From Bradyrhizobium sp. LTSP849 (GTDB taxonomy: Bacteria > Pseudomonadota > Alphaproteobacteria > Rhizobiales > Xanthobacteraceae): 64,000 nt of DNA. The position numbers and the translations under genes were made by a program. Below the pieces are notes generated by a model. The model did no database searches, was not told the origin of the DNA, and saw nothing but the letters and a program-made list of their open reading frames with translations. Location of the stretch: NCBI RefSeq assembly GCF_000938255.1, contig NZ_JYMR01000004.1:124001-188000 (forward strand), read 5' to 3'. Within the stretch, counting starts at the first letter, position 1. Each line of letters opens with the position of its first letter. This document shows positions 11,493-20,544 of the stretch, piece after piece.

Positions 11493-11945
11493 ATGACGGT
11501 TGTCCTGACCACGGGGAAGATCAGCGCCCTGACCGCAATTACCAAGATCGTTTCCGGTCATGCCGACGCGTTACGCAAGACACTTCAGGGGCTGACCGCT
11601 GCAAACGGCGGTAAAATCGCTTCTCTCGGAACGATCCATATCGTGCGTTGGGTCATGTTCGATGACGACACGCGTTTGTTGTTCGCAACGAATTTCGACG
11701 GCAGCGTCGAAGACTATATGCGCGATTTCGCCGAGCGGGCGCCCGAGGGAATCGATGCGATCTGGGGCCATTGCGAAGGGTATCCGGGAGCGCGCGATTA
11801 TCCCAAGCTGCGCGACTACATTCTCGGAAGCGCCATCGAAACCACCGGCTATTACTGCGCCTATCCGAATTCGACCGTCACCGACATCAACAAGGCGCTG
11901 GATTGGAAGACCAAGTTCGACACATTCCTTGACCAGATCGGTTGA
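11493..11945 (+). CDS. Small protein of a DyP peroxidase unit, predicted ferredoxin-like fold
   Basis: The 150-residue protein has no signal peptide. Its motifs SLGTIHIVRWVMFDDDTRLLFATNFDGS and GIDAIWGHCEGYPG belong to a widespread group of small domains related in shape to one half of a DyP or chlorite-dismutase ferredoxin-like barrel; members often sit beside, or are fused to, heme peroxidases. A good ribosome site (GGGAGGAA) precedes ATG 11493. Its stop codon overlaps or abuts the next gene, so the two proteins are made together and may form a complex. It has no obvious heme ligand, so a structural or partner role is likely. Confidence 0.65.
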   Translation: MTVVLTTGKISALTAITKIVSGHADALRKTLQGLTAANGGKIASLGTIHIVRWVMFDDDTRLLFATNFDGSVEDYMRDFAERAPEGIDAIWGHCEGYPGARDYPKLRDYILGSAIETTGYYCAYPNSTVTDINKALDWKTKFDTFLDQIG

Positions 11946-11950
11946 CGGGA

Positions 11951-13339
11951 ATGGCTGCCCAATCCGCAGCCGGCGACCTGGATCGGAACGATATCCAGGG
12001 GATGGCGATGCGGCCGTATCGCTTCCCGGTTGCGCACTATCATCTGCTGAACGTGAGCGACCCCGCGCGCGCTCGGCGATGGTTCGGTGGTGTTGCCGGG
12101 CGATGCACCACCGTGGCAAATCTGGACGCATCGCCTTCACTGGCTTTCAACCTCGCCCTCTCGTGGCAAGGTCTGTCGGCGATAGGTACGCCAGAGCCCA
12201 GCCTGTCGAGTTTTCCGCAGGAATTCCAGCAAGGAATGGCTGCGCGAGCTGATCGGCTCGGCGATGCCGGCGATAGCGCTCCGGCGCGGTGGGACGCACC
12301 GTTCAACAACACTGTGCACGCGCTTGTCGTGGTCAGTGCGATGACGTCAGCGGATCGCGATGCCGCTTCGACAGCATTGCTGTCTGATTTGCGCGATAAC
12401 GGCTTGACCGCGGCAGGTACCATCGATGCGAAATTGCTGCCCGCGCCAGACGGCAGGCCTGTCCCAGTCGAGCACTTCGGGTATCGCGACGGAATTACGC
12501 AACCCGCCATCGAAGGCAGCGGGGAGCCCGTCTTGCCCGGCGCGGGCATTCCGGACGCAGGCGGTTGGCGCGCTTTGAAGGCTGGTGAGTTCGTACTCGG
12601 GCGGCCTGATGAGACGGGAGCTATCCCTGACTTGCCCACTCCGGCAAGTCTCAGCGCCAACGGCAGCTTCGTGGTGTTGCGCAAGCTGCACCAGCATGTC
12701 TGGGCTTTCCGGGATTTTCTGAAATACTCCACCACGGATGAGGCCGACGTCGCGCTCGTGGCGGCGAAGATGATGGGACGCTGGCAAAGCGGCGCACCGC
12801 TGGCTTTGACAGCAGAGCATGACGATCCAGCGCTCGCCGGAGATCCGAAGCGAAATAATGATTTTACATATCTCGACGACTTGAAGGGAACGAGCTGCCC
12901 GATCGGGGCACATGTGCGGCGCCTCAATCCGCGCTCGGGGCTGACAGGCCCGAATGGTGCATCCGTCCATCGGCATCGGCTGCTGCGACAGGGTTTGCCC
13001 TATGGGTCGCGTCTGCCTGCAGATGCGGCTGCCGATGACGGCGCCGAGCGCGGCGCCATCATGTTGCTGGTGAATGCCGACATCGCGCGTCAATTCGAAT
13101 TCGTTCAGAAGGTCTGGATCAATGATGGTGACTTCGCTGGCCTCGGGAATGACAAGGATCCGATGATCGGCGGCAACGACGGGAGCGGAACCTTCACGAT
13201 CCCGCGCGTGGGAGCGCCGCGGCGTCGATTGGCCGGACTGCCGGCGTTCGTGAGCACACGCGGCGGGGAATATTTCTTCCTGCCGGGCATCGCCGCGTTG
13301 CGATCCTTTGCCGACGCCCCGGCGGCCACGGCCTCATGA
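11951..13339 (+). CDS. DyP-type heme peroxidase
   Basis: The product of about 462 residues has the DyP signature GYRDGITQP near 176-185, in which the Asp is the distal catalytic residue, and PIGAHVRRLNPRS near 317-329, which contains the conserved His region for heme binding, followed by HRLLRQGLPYGSRL. These enzymes use hydrogen peroxide to oxidise dyes, phenolics or other reductants. No Tat or Sec signal is visible, so it appears cytosolic. A TTG at 11942 overlaps the upstream stop by four bases, and an ATG at 12008 has a better ribosome site; the start is therefore uncertain. The next gene is a di-heme cytochrome, suggesting linked peroxide chemistry. Confidence 0.8.
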   Translation: MAAQSAAGDLDRNDIQGMAMRPYRFPVAHYHLLNVSDPARARRWFGGVAGRCTTVANLDASPSLAFNLALSWQGLSAIGTPEPSLSSFPQEFQQGMAARADRLGDAGDSAPARWDAPFNNTVHALVVVSAMTSADRDAASTALLSDLRDNGLTAAGTIDAKLLPAPDGRPVPVEHFGYRDGITQPAIEGSGEPVLPGAGIPDAGGWRALKAGEFVLGRPDETGAIPDLPTPASLSANGSFVVLRKLHQHVWAFRDFLKYSTTDEADVALVAAKMMGRWQSGAPLALTAEHDDPALAGDPKRNNDFTYLDDLKGTSCPIGAHVRRLNPRSGLTGPNGASVHRHRLLRQGLPYGSRLPADAAADDGAERGAIMLLVNADIARQFEFVQKVWINDGDFAGLGNDKDPMIGGNDGSGTFTIPRVGAPRRRLAGLPAFVSTRGGEYFFLPGIAALRSFADAPAATAS

Positions 13340-13384
13340 TTGATTCAGGCTGAGTGCTTCAACAGCCTCTCCAAGGAGAACAAG

Positions 13385-15232
13385 ATGGCGTGGAAACCGA
13401 ATTCAATCGTCGCCTCGCTGGCCCTGCTCTTCTCGGTCATTGTTGCCGCGGTCGTCGTGATCGCGGGAGTGATGGGCTACCCCTATGTCGCCAAGGTCTA
13501 TGACGGGATCAGGGTGAAATTGCCGGAGTATCCAACTGCCCAGAAGACCCGCTGGCTCGACCAGAACTGGACGGACAGGCGCGAATGGTTTCACCACGCC
13601 GATCAGGGGACTGCGACTTTCCACATCCCTTACGAATGGTTCATGGCCCTTGAACAGCCGGTCTTGTCGCTGACATCAGTGGGACTGTTGAGCGACCCCG
13701 CTTATCTCGACCGTTTCGGTTTCATTCCCGATCCGACCGATCCAAAACTCGGATTGCCGATCGGCATGGCGCGCGGCAAGGCCATGGTCGACGCCACCGC
13801 ACAACCCTGGAAAAATCCACGGGCGCCGTACAATGACATGACGCGGGTCGGGCTTACCTGCGCGGCGTGCCACACCGGACGTTTCACCTACCAGGGGACG
13901 GAACTGCTGGTCGACGGCGGCCCGGCACTCACGGATCTCGGCAAGTTCCGGACCGCGCTTGGGCTCTCGCTGGCGTTCACGCGCTTCGTTCCCTACCGCT
14001 TCGACCGGTTCGCCGAAAAGGTGATCGGAGCCGACCCGAGCGAGGTGGAAAGGAGCCAGCTGCTTGCGCAACTCGACAAGATCCTGGCGCAGGGCAAGGG
14101 ACTCGCCGATCTCGACACCATGGTTGCCCCACAGAGCGTGGTCGAGGGGTTCGGCAGGCTCGACGCGTTGAACCGCATCGGCAACGAGGTCTTTGCGGTC
14201 GACCTCAAGACTCCCGCCAACTATGCCGCCACATCGGCGCCCGTGCATTTCCCGCGCATCTGGGATTCCTCGTGGTTCGATTGGGTCCAATACAACGCGT
14301 CGATCGAACAGCCCATGGTGCGTAACGTCGGTGAAGCCATGGGCGTCTCCGCGATGATCAATCTGACCAGCGCGCAGGGCGGGCTTTTCAACTCGGGCGT
14401 CGAAATCATGAACCTGGACAGGATTGAGAGATCGCTGGCCGGGAAGCAGCCGAATGAAAGCACGGGCTTCACCGGATTGAAGTCACCACAATGGCCTTCC
14501 GAGCTTCCTCCGATCGACAAGACGCTCGCCGAGCAAGGCGGGGCACTCTACAAGGAACTTTGCCAGGGATGCCACCTGGCGCCGGTGAGCAATGCCGAGT
14601 TCTGGAAATCCGACCGCTGGTCGCTGCCGGATAAGCGGACGGAAGAGCGCTATCCAGGCGAGCGTTATCTTCGCGTCCCGGTCGTCCCAATCACGAAGAT
14701 CGGCACAGATCCGGCGCAGGCCCAGGACATGCTCGATCGCAAGGTCACGATTCCGCAGGTGCTCGATATTCCCTCCGACAGTTTCGGCCCGGCGCTCGGT
14801 GCCGTCACCGCAAAGACCATCGAGCATTGGTATGACAGCCAGACACCGCCGGTTGCGCCGGACAAGCGCGACGAGCTGAACGGATATCGGGATAACGGCA
14901 TCCAGGCGCCACTGGCCTACAAGGCGCGTCCACTCGACGGGATATGGGCAACGCCGCCGTACCTGCACAACGGCTCGGTGCCCAACCTTTACGCCCTGTT
15001 GTCGCCGGTCGGCGAGCGGCCGGCGAAATTTTTCCTGGGCAACCGCGAATATGATCCGGTCAATGTCGGATATCGCACCGACCGATTGGAGAACGGGTTC
15101 GAGCTCGATACGCGGATCCGGGGCAATCACAACACCGGGCACGAGTTCAACAATGGAAAGGACGGCGTGATCGGGCGCCTCTTGACGCCCGGGGAGCGGC
15201 GGGCGCTGGCCGAATTTCTGAAGACAATGTGA
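13385..15232 (+). CDS. Membrane-anchored di-heme cytochrome c, peroxidase-like
   Basis: The 615-residue protein starts at ATG 13385 behind AAGGAG. A single membrane helix at about 8-33 anchors a large periplasmic part. Two c-type heme sites are present: CAACH at 159-163 and CQGCH at 393-397, the latter in a GGALYKELCQGCHLAP context typical of cytochrome c domains. Near the end, PLAYKARPLDGIWATPPYLHNGSVPNLYALL is the motif of the MauG/CcpA and di-heme oxidoreductase superfamily, where the PPYLHNGSVP Met/His region serves the electron-transfer heme. It follows the DyP gene by 45 bp. Electron transfer or peroxide reduction at the membrane is the likely role. Confidence 0.8.
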   Translation: MAWKPNSIVASLALLFSVIVAAVVVIAGVMGYPYVAKVYDGIRVKLPEYPTAQKTRWLDQNWTDRREWFHHADQGTATFHIPYEWFMALEQPVLSLTSVGLLSDPAYLDRFGFIPDPTDPKLGLPIGMARGKAMVDATAQPWKNPRAPYNDMTRVGLTCAACHTGRFTYQGTELLVDGGPALTDLGKFRTALGLSLAFTRFVPYRFDRFAEKVIGADPSEVERSQLLAQLDKILAQGKGLADLDTMVAPQSVVEGFGRLDALNRIGNEVFAVDLKTPANYAATSAPVHFPRIWDSSWFDWVQYNASIEQPMVRNVGEAMGVSAMINLTSAQGGLFNSGVEIMNLDRIERSLAGKQPNESTGFTGLKSPQWPSELPPIDKTLAEQGGALYKELCQGCHLAPVSNAEFWKSDRWSLPDKRTEERYPGERYLRVPVVPITKIGTDPAQAQDMLDRKVTIPQVLDIPSDSFGPALGAVTAKTIEHWYDSQTPPVAPDKRDELNGYRDNGIQAPLAYKARPLDGIWATPPYLHNGSVPNLYALLSPVGERPAKFFLGNREYDPVNVGYRTDRLENGFELDTRIRGNHNTGHEFNNGKDGVIGRLLTPGERRALAEFLKTM

Positions 15233-15251
15233 GAAGGGCTACAAGATCCGC

Positions 15252-16757
15252 CTACCCTTCCCCCTCGTCGCTCGCGAGCACGCCCTTCACCGCGCGCGCC
15301 CAGCCGGCAAGCTTTCGATCGCGCGTGGCCTGGCTCATGTTGGGCCTGAAGCGGTGCTCGAGACGCCAATTGTCGGCGAATTTGGTCGGCTCGGGATAGA
15401 CGCCGGCCTGGAGGCCGGCGAGATAGGCGGCGCCGAGCGCGGTCGTTTCCTGGATGACGGGACGATCGACCGGCGCATCGAGGAGATCAGCGAGGCGCTG
15501 CATGGTCCAGTCCGATGCGGTCATGCCGCCGTCGACGCGGAGCACGACGCTCGCGACCTCCGAGCTCGGCCAGTCGGCGCGCATCGCGGCCCAAAGGTCA
15601 AAGGTCTGGTAGCAAACGCTTTCGAGTGCGGCGTGCGCGAGCTCGGCAGGTCCGGTGTTGCGGGTGAGGCCGAACAGCGCGCCGCGCACGCGCGGATTCC
15701 AGTACGGCGAGCCCATGCCGACGAAGGCCGGGACGAGATAGACGCTCTGCATCGAGTCGGACTGATCAGCAAGAGGTCCGGTCTCCGCGGCGTGCTTGAT
15801 GATGCCGAGGCCGTCACGCAGCCATTGCACGGCTGAGCCTGCAACGAAGATCGAGCCTTCGAGCGCGTAGGTGCGCTTGCCATTGAGCTGATAGGCGATG
15901 GTGGTGAGCAGCTTGTTCTTGGAGACCACCGGCGTGGTGCCGGTGTTGAGCAGGGCAAAACAGCCGGTGCCGTAGGTCGACTTCATCATGCCCGGGCGGA
16001 AGCAGGCCTGGCCGATGGTCGCGGCCTGCTGGTCGCCGGCGATGCCGGAGATCGCAATGGCGCCGCCGAACAGGTCCGGCGTGCTCTCGCCGAAATGGGC
16101 GGAAGAATCCTTCACCTCGGGCAGCATCGAACGCGGCACGCCGATGATTTCCAGCAGCTCATCGTCCCACTGGCCAGTGTGGATGTTGAACAGCAGCGTG
16201 CGCGAGGCGTTGGTGGCATCGGTGGCGTGCACCTTGCCGCCGGTGAGGCGCCAGAGCAGATAGGAATCGACGGTGCCGAACATCAGCTCGCCGCGGGCCG
16301 CGCGCCCCCGCGCGCCGGGAACGTGATCGAGGATCCAGGCGACCTTAGTGCCGGAGAAATAGGGATCGATGATCAGCCCGGTCTTCTGCGAGATGGTGGG
16401 CTCGCGGCCTTCTGCTTTCAATTTTGCGCAGATGTCGGCGGTGCGACGGTCCTGCCAGACGATGGCGCGGTGCACGGCCTGGCCGGTGGCGCGGTCCCAC
16501 ACCACGGTGGTCTCGCGCTGGTTGGTGATGCCGATCGCGGCGATGTCCTTTGCGGTGATGCCGGCCTGCTCGATCGCATCGCGGCAGACCATCACGGTCG
16601 AGGTCCAGATGTCCTCGGGCTCGTGCTCGACCCAGCCGGAAGCCGGAAAATGCTGCGGAAACTCGGCTTGCGCGCGCGCCGCAATCGAGATGTCGCTGCG
16701 AAACACGATGGCGCGCGAGGAGGTGGTGCCCTGGTCGATGGCGAGGACGAAAGACAT
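15252..16757 (-). CDS. glpK: Glycerol kinase
   Basis: The 501-residue protein has the full FGGY kinase pattern: [14 protein letters not shown] at 6-19 (phosphate loop), [11 protein letters not shown] near 41-51, [14 protein letters not shown] near 80, [11 protein letters not shown] near 165, [13 protein letters not shown] near 242, [12 protein letters not shown], and [19 protein letters not shown] near 408. It phosphorylates glycerol to glycerol 3-phosphate in the cytosol. No glpD, glpF or glpR lies in the window, so it is an isolated glycerol gene. It ends convergently with the cytochrome gene, 19 bp apart. Confidence 0.95.
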   Translation of the reverse strand: MSFVLAIDQGTTSSRAIVFRSDISIAARAQAEFPQHFPASGWVEHEPEDIWTSTVMVCRDAIEQAGITAKDIAAIGITNQRETTVVWDRATGQAVHRAIVWQDRRTADICAKLKAEGREPTISQKTGLIIDPYFSGTKVAWILDHVPGARGRAARGELMFGTVDSYLLWRLTGGKVHATDATNASRTLLFNIHTGQWDDELLEIIGVPRSMLPEVKDSSAHFGESTPDLFGGAIAISGIAGDQQAATIGQACFRPGMMKSTYGTGCFALLNTGTTPVVSKNKLLTTIAYQLNGKRTYALEGSIFVAGSAVQWLRDGLGIIKHAAETGPLADQSDSMQSVYLVPAFVGMGSPYWNPRVRGALFGLTRNTGPAELAHAALESVCYQTFDLWAAMRADWPSSEVASVVLRVDGGMTASDWTMQRLADLLDAPVDRPVIQETTALGAAYLAGLQAGVYPEPTKFADNWRLEHRFRPNMSQATRDRKLAGWARAVKGVLASDEGEG

Positions 16758-16857
16758 GGAGGCTACCTTGGCGTTTTCTTGACGTTTCCCTAAGGGGGAT
16801 CATTGTGTCGCGCCAAAAGGAGCGGATTAGGGCGGGAAGGTCAAGACTGGCTCAGCT

Positions 16858-16983
16858 GTCGTCCCGGCGAAGGCCGGGACCCATACCGCGTGATCCATCG
16901 ATTGCGCACGATGCCGATCCAGCACGACCAGTCTTCGCCAAACCACTCCCTGTGGTTATGGGTCCCGGCGAAGGCCGGGACGA
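16858..16983. repeat. Palindromic repeat, family A, rearranged copy
   Basis: The left arm at 16858-16885 equals the family A arm seen at 20423-20450. The right arm at 16957-16983 starts with TATGGGTCCCGG as expected, but its core reads GCGAAGGC in the same direction as the left arm rather than inverted, so the two halves are not perfectly complementary there. It fills the gap between the SDR gene and the glpK promoter region. Confidence 0.75.
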
Positions 16984-16985
16984 TT

Positions 16986-17759
16986 TTACACCGAAGCCGT
17001 CGTCACACCGCCATCGATCACAATCGTCTGCCCTGTCATGAAGCTCGACGCATCCGAGGCGAGGTAGGCTACCGCGCCGGCGATTTCGTCGGGCTCGCCG
17101 ATGCGGCGGAGCGGCGTGGTGGCGGTGCGGCGCTTGAGGTTGGCTTCGTCTTCCCACAAGGCGCGGGCGAAATCGGTTTTGACGAGGCCGGGCGCGATGC
17201 AATTGACGCGGACGCCTTTCGGGCCCCACTCGCCGGCAAGCGAGCGGCACAGCGCGAAGTCGGCGGCTTTGGAGATGCCGTAGGCGCCGATCACGGTGGA
17301 GCCGCGCAAGCCTCCGATCGAGGAGATGATGACGACGGAGCCGTTCCCACGCTCCGCCATCTGCGGGATCGCCAGCGCCGAGAGCCAGATGTTGCTCTTG
17401 ACGTTCGAGCCCATGATCTTGTCGAAGGCCTCGTCGGTGATGTCGAGCAGCGGGCCGTAATACGGATTCACCGCGGCGTTGCAGACCAGGATGTCGATCT
17501 TGCCGTAGTGCTTGGTCGTGCCCGAGATCAGCCCCTCGACCTCGGCCTTGCGCGCGATGTTGCAGGGGATGACGGTGGCATCACCACCGGCTGCATTGAT
17601 GCCGTCGGCGACTTCCTTGCAGGCGTCAGCCTTGCGCGATGAGACCACGACCTTGGCGCCGAGCTTGGCCAGCAATTCGGCGGAGGAGCGGCCGATGCCG
17701 CGGCTGGAGCCGGTGACCACGGCGACTTTTCCGGTGAGATCGAACGGCGTGTTTTTCAT
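16986..17759 (-). CDS. SDR family oxidoreductase of the dicarboxylate cluster
   Basis: The 257-residue classical SDR has TGSSRGIGRSSAELLAKLGA (cofactor loop, residues 16-22), CNAAVNPY near 90, ISSIGG near 145, the active-site YGISK near 160-164, and a DGGVTT end. It lies downstream of the acyl-CoA dehydrogenase pair on the same strand, separated by a palindromic repeat. An NAD(P)H-dependent 3-ketoacyl or hydroxyacyl reductase or dehydrogenase role fits. Whether it corresponds to the sixth gene of the R. palustris pim operon is not established here. Confidence 0.85.
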   Translation of the reverse strand: MKNTPFDLTGKVAVVTGSSRGIGRSSAELLAKLGAKVVVSSRKADACKEVADGINAAGGDATVIPCNIARKAEVEGLISGTTKHYGKIDILVCNAAVNPYYGPLLDITDEAFDKIMGSNVKSNIWLSALAIPQMAERGNGSVVIISSIGGLRGSTVIGAYGISKAADFALCRSLAGEWGPKGVRVNCIAPGLVKTDFARALWEDEANLKRRTATTPLRRIGEPDEIAGAVAYLASDASSFMTGQTIVIDGGVTTASV

Positions 17760-17791
17760 TGTTGTTGCCTCGCTGCGTCTGCTCGTTCGGT

Positions 17792-17910
17792 GTCATCGCC
17801 CGCCTTGTGCGCACTTGCGCACTGGGGCGGGCGATCCAGTATTCCAGAGGCGGCGCGGCTAGAACCGAGGAGCCGCGGCGTACTGGATCCCCCGCTTTCG
17901 CGGGGATGAC
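17792..17910. repeat. Palindromic repeat, family B
   Basis: The unit starts GTCATCGCCCGCC and ends GCGGGGATGAC, with inner GATCCAGTA and TACTGGATC complementary to each other. The same family, with CCCCGCGAAGGCGGGGATCCAGTA, occurs at 19118-19195. It occupies the gap between the small acyl-CoA dehydrogenase subunit and the SDR gene. Confidence 0.75.
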
Positions 17911-17923
17911 AGTCATCGTGTGG

Positions 17924-19066
17924 CTAAATCAACCCGCCACCATCCGCGACGCGGCGCTGGTGATAGTCGGTGTCGCCAAAACTGTTCTCGATCATGGTGA
18001 GGCGCTTGAAGTAGTGGCCGATCTTGGCCTCCATGGTCATGCCGATGCCGCCGTGGAGCTGGATCGCCTGCTGGCCGACGAACTTCAATGACTTGCCGAT
18101 CTGCACCTTGGCCGCGGCGATCGCGTTGGAACGCTCTTTCGCGTCCTCGAAATCACCGGCCATGGTCGCGAACATCGACATTGATCTCGCCTGCTCGGCA
18201 GCGACGAACATGTCGGAGGCGCGGTGCTGGAGCGACTGGAACGAGCCGATCGCCACACCAAACTGCTTACGCGTCTTGATGTACTCGACCGTGGTCTTGA
18301 GCGATTCGTCCATCAGGCCGACCGCCTCGGCGCAGAGCGCGACGCGGGCTTCGTCCACCACGCGCTCGATCAACGCGAGACCGTCCTCGGGATTGCCGAG
18401 CACCGCATCCGCGCCGACCTCGACGCCGGTGAAGGTGATGTCGGCGGCGTGCAGGCCGTCCTGGGTCGGGTACGACTTCTTGGTGACGCCTTTGGCGCTC
18501 GCCGGCACCAGGAACACGCCGATGCCGCCGGTGTCGCGGCGGTCGCCCTTGGTACGGGCGGTGACGATGAGGGTGTCGGCATTCTCACCGTTGAGCACGA
18601 CGAATTTTTCGCCGTCGATGATCCAGCCGTCGCCCTTCTTCTTTGCCGTCGTCGAGACGTCGAAGAGATCGTAGCGCGAATTCTTCTCGAGCTGGGCAAA
18701 CGCCAGCGTCTTGCTGCCGTCGACGATGCCGGGCACGTGCGCCGCCTTCTGCGCATCGGAGCCCGCATGACGCAGGAAGCCGCCGCCGATCACCACCGTT
18801 GCCAGATAAGGCTCGAGCACCAGCGCCTTGCCGAGCGCTTCCATGACGATCATGGTCTCGACGCCGCCGCCGCCGAAGCCGCCATCGGCCTCGCTGAACG
18901 GAAGTCCGAGCAGGCCCTGCTCAGCGAGCTTGCCCCAGACGGCTTTGCTCCAGCCGCCCTTCTCCTTCATGTACTTCTTGCGGCTCTCGAAATCGTAGGA
19001 ATCGGTCAGCAGGCCGTCGATGCTGTCCTTGAGAAGCCGCTGCTCCTCGGTCAAATCAAAATCCAT
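17924..19066 (-). CDS. pimD: Pimeloyl-CoA dehydrogenase small subunit-like
   Basis: The 380-residue acyl-CoA dehydrogenase begins MDFDLTEEQRLLKDSIDGLL and ends with QLHGGIGMTMEAKIGHYFKRL and a FGDTDYHQRR tail. This is the subunit type that pairs with a larger acyl-CoA dehydrogenase in heteromeric enzymes such as PimCD, and it lacks the YGGSNEIQ segment found in the partner. A TTG four codons upstream is open, but GGAGAG lies correctly before the ATG at 19066. FAD-dependent alpha,beta-dehydrogenation of dicarboxylyl-CoA is the expected reaction. Position after pimC supports the assignment. Confidence 0.8.
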   Translation of the reverse strand: MDFDLTEEQRLLKDSIDGLLTDSYDFESRKKYMKEKGGWSKAVWGKLAEQGLLGLPFSEADGGFGGGGVETMIVMEALGKALVLEPYLATVVIGGGFLRHAGSDAQKAAHVPGIVDGSKTLAFAQLEKNSRYDLFDVSTTAKKKGDGWIIDGEKFVVLNGENADTLIVTARTKGDRRDTGGIGVFLVPASAKGVTKKSYPTQDGLHAADITFTGVEVGADAVLGNPEDGLALIERVVDEARVALCAEAVGLMDESLKTTVEYIKTRKQFGVAIGSFQSLQHRASDMFVAAEQARSMSMFATMAGDFEDAKERSNAIAAAKVQIGKSLKFVGQQAIQLHGGIGMTMEAKIGHYFKRLTMIENSFGDTDYHQRRVADGGGLI

Positions 19067-19117
19067 GTTTCTCTCCAAATCGGCGGGAATTGCCCTGCCG
19101 TCGCTTCATCCTCAGAC

Positions 19118-19195
19118 GTCATCCCCGCGAAGGCGGGGATCCAGTAAACGCAACCGCCTGCCGTACTCACGACCGCCGCGGCGTACTGGGGGACG
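19118..19195. repeat. Palindromic repeat, family B, partial
   Basis: GTCATCCCCGCGAAGGCGGGG begins the unit, followed by ATCCAGTA. The right side shows GCGTACTGGGGGACGAC, a diverged counterpart of the family B right arm. It lies between the two acyl-CoA dehydrogenase genes. Confidence 0.7.
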
Positions 19196-19212
19196 ACACC
19201 GTCATTGTTGCG

Positions 19213-20403
19213 TCAAAGTCCCAGCACCGCCTTGGCGATGATGTTGCGCTGGATCTCGTTGGAGCCGCCGTAGATCGAAACCTTGCGGTTGTTGAAATAG
19301 CTCGGCGCGATCTGGGCGGTCCACTCCATGGCTTCGTTCGAGCCGTCGTCGCCGTGCACGTCGTAGGGCGCGGCGAACGGGCCGATCACTTCCATCAAGA
19401 GCTCGGTGGTGGTCTGCTGGATCTCGGAGCCCTTGATCTTCAGCACCGATGACGCCGGATTGGGCTTGCCCTTGCCGTGCTTGCCTTCGTCGGCGACGAC
19501 GCGCAACTGCGTCAGCTCGAGCGCCTTCAGCTCGATCTCGCAGGCCGCAAGCTTCTCGCGGAACGCCGCGTCCTGAATGATCGGCTTGCCGCCGGACTCG
19601 ACCTTGGAAGCGAGATCGCGGATGCGGCGCAGCCGCTCCTTGGAGACGCCGACGCGGGCAATACCGGTGCGCTCATTGCCGAGCAGGAATTTGGCGTAAT
19701 CCCAGCCCTTGTTCTCTTCGCCGATCAGGTTCTCGTAGGGCACCTCGACGTCGTCGAAGAAGACTTCGTTGACCTCGACGCCGCCGTCGATGGTCTGGAT
19801 CGGACGCACGGTGACGCCCTTCGACTTCATCGAGAACACGATGAAGGAAATGCCCATCTGCTTCTTGGCGCTGGCGTCGGTGCGGCACAGGCAGAAGATC
19901 ATGTCGGCGTGCTGCGCCAGCGTGGTCCAGGTCTTCTGGCCGTTGATGATCCACTTGTCGCCCTTGCGCTCGGCCTTGGTCTTGAGCGAGGCGAGATCGG
20001 AGCCGGAGCCCGGCTCAGAGAAGCCCTGGCACCACCAATCGTCGACGTCCGCAATGCGCGGCAGATACTGCTTCTTCTGCTCTTCGTTGCCGAAGGTGTA
20101 GATGACCGGGCCGACCATGCTGACGCCGAAGGCGAGCGGCTGCGGCGCCGGATAGGACTGCAGCTCCTCGTTGAAGATGTAGTGCTGCACCGACGTCCAG
20201 CCGGTGCCGCCATATTGCGTCGGCCAGTGGCTGGTGCCCCAGCCCTTCTTGTTGAGGATGCGCCACCACGTCACCATCTCGTCCTTCGAGAGGTGGCGGC
20301 CTTCGACCAGCTTGCGCCGCGTGTCCGGCGGCACGTTACCGCGGAAGAATGTCCGCACTTCCTCGCGAAACGCCTGCTCTTCCTTCGTGAATGCGAGATC
20401 CAT
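19213..20403 (-). CDS. pimC: Pimeloyl-CoA dehydrogenase large subunit-like
   Basis: The 396-residue acyl-CoA dehydrogenase starts at ATG 20403, directly behind an AGGAGG ribosome site. It has the N-terminal MDLAFTKEEQAFREEVRTFF helix, the QGFSEPGSGSDLASLKTKA substrate/flavin strand near 125-143, WTTLAQHADMIFCLCRTD, and the C-terminal YGGSNEIQRNIIAKAVLGL. It is the partner of the smaller subunit just downstream and should introduce the 2,3-double bond in pimeloyl-CoA or other dicarboxylyl-CoAs, passing electrons to ETF. It is closely matched by the large subunit at 51673-52854 in the second cluster. Confidence 0.82.
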   Translation of the reverse strand: MDLAFTKEEQAFREEVRTFFRGNVPPDTRRKLVEGRHLSKDEMVTWWRILNKKGWGTSHWPTQYGGTGWTSVQHYIFNEELQSYPAPQPLAFGVSMVGPVIYTFGNEEQKKQYLPRIADVDDWWCQGFSEPGSGSDLASLKTKAERKGDKWIINGQKTWTTLAQHADMIFCLCRTDASAKKQMGISFIVFSMKSKGVTVRPIQTIDGGVEVNEVFFDDVEVPYENLIGEENKGWDYAKFLLGNERTGIARVGVSKERLRRIRDLASKVESGGKPIIQDAAFREKLAACEIELKALELTQLRVVADEGKHGKGKPNPASSVLKIKGSEIQQTTTELLMEVIGPFAAPYDVHGDDGSNEAMEWTAQIAPSYFNNRKVSIYGGSNEIQRNIIAKAVLGL

Positions 20404-20422
20404 CGGATCCTCCTGTGAATGT

Positions 20423-20542
20423 GTCGTCCCGGCGAAGGCCGGGACCCATAACCACAAATCTCCATTGTCTTGCACAGGCCATTGTCGCCCGTGCCCCAAA
20501 CCCCTGCTGCGGAGTATGGGTCCCGGCCTTCGCCGGGACGAC
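20423..20542. repeat. Palindromic repeat, family A, perfect 28-bp arms
   Basis: The arm at 20423-20450 is the exact reverse complement of 20515-20542, enclosing 64 bp. It is the best preserved copy of family A in the window and sits between the thiolase and large dehydrogenase genes of the operon. The predicted RNA hairpin would be very stable and may alter expression of the distal genes. Confidence 0.85.
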
Positions 20543-20544
20543 AG

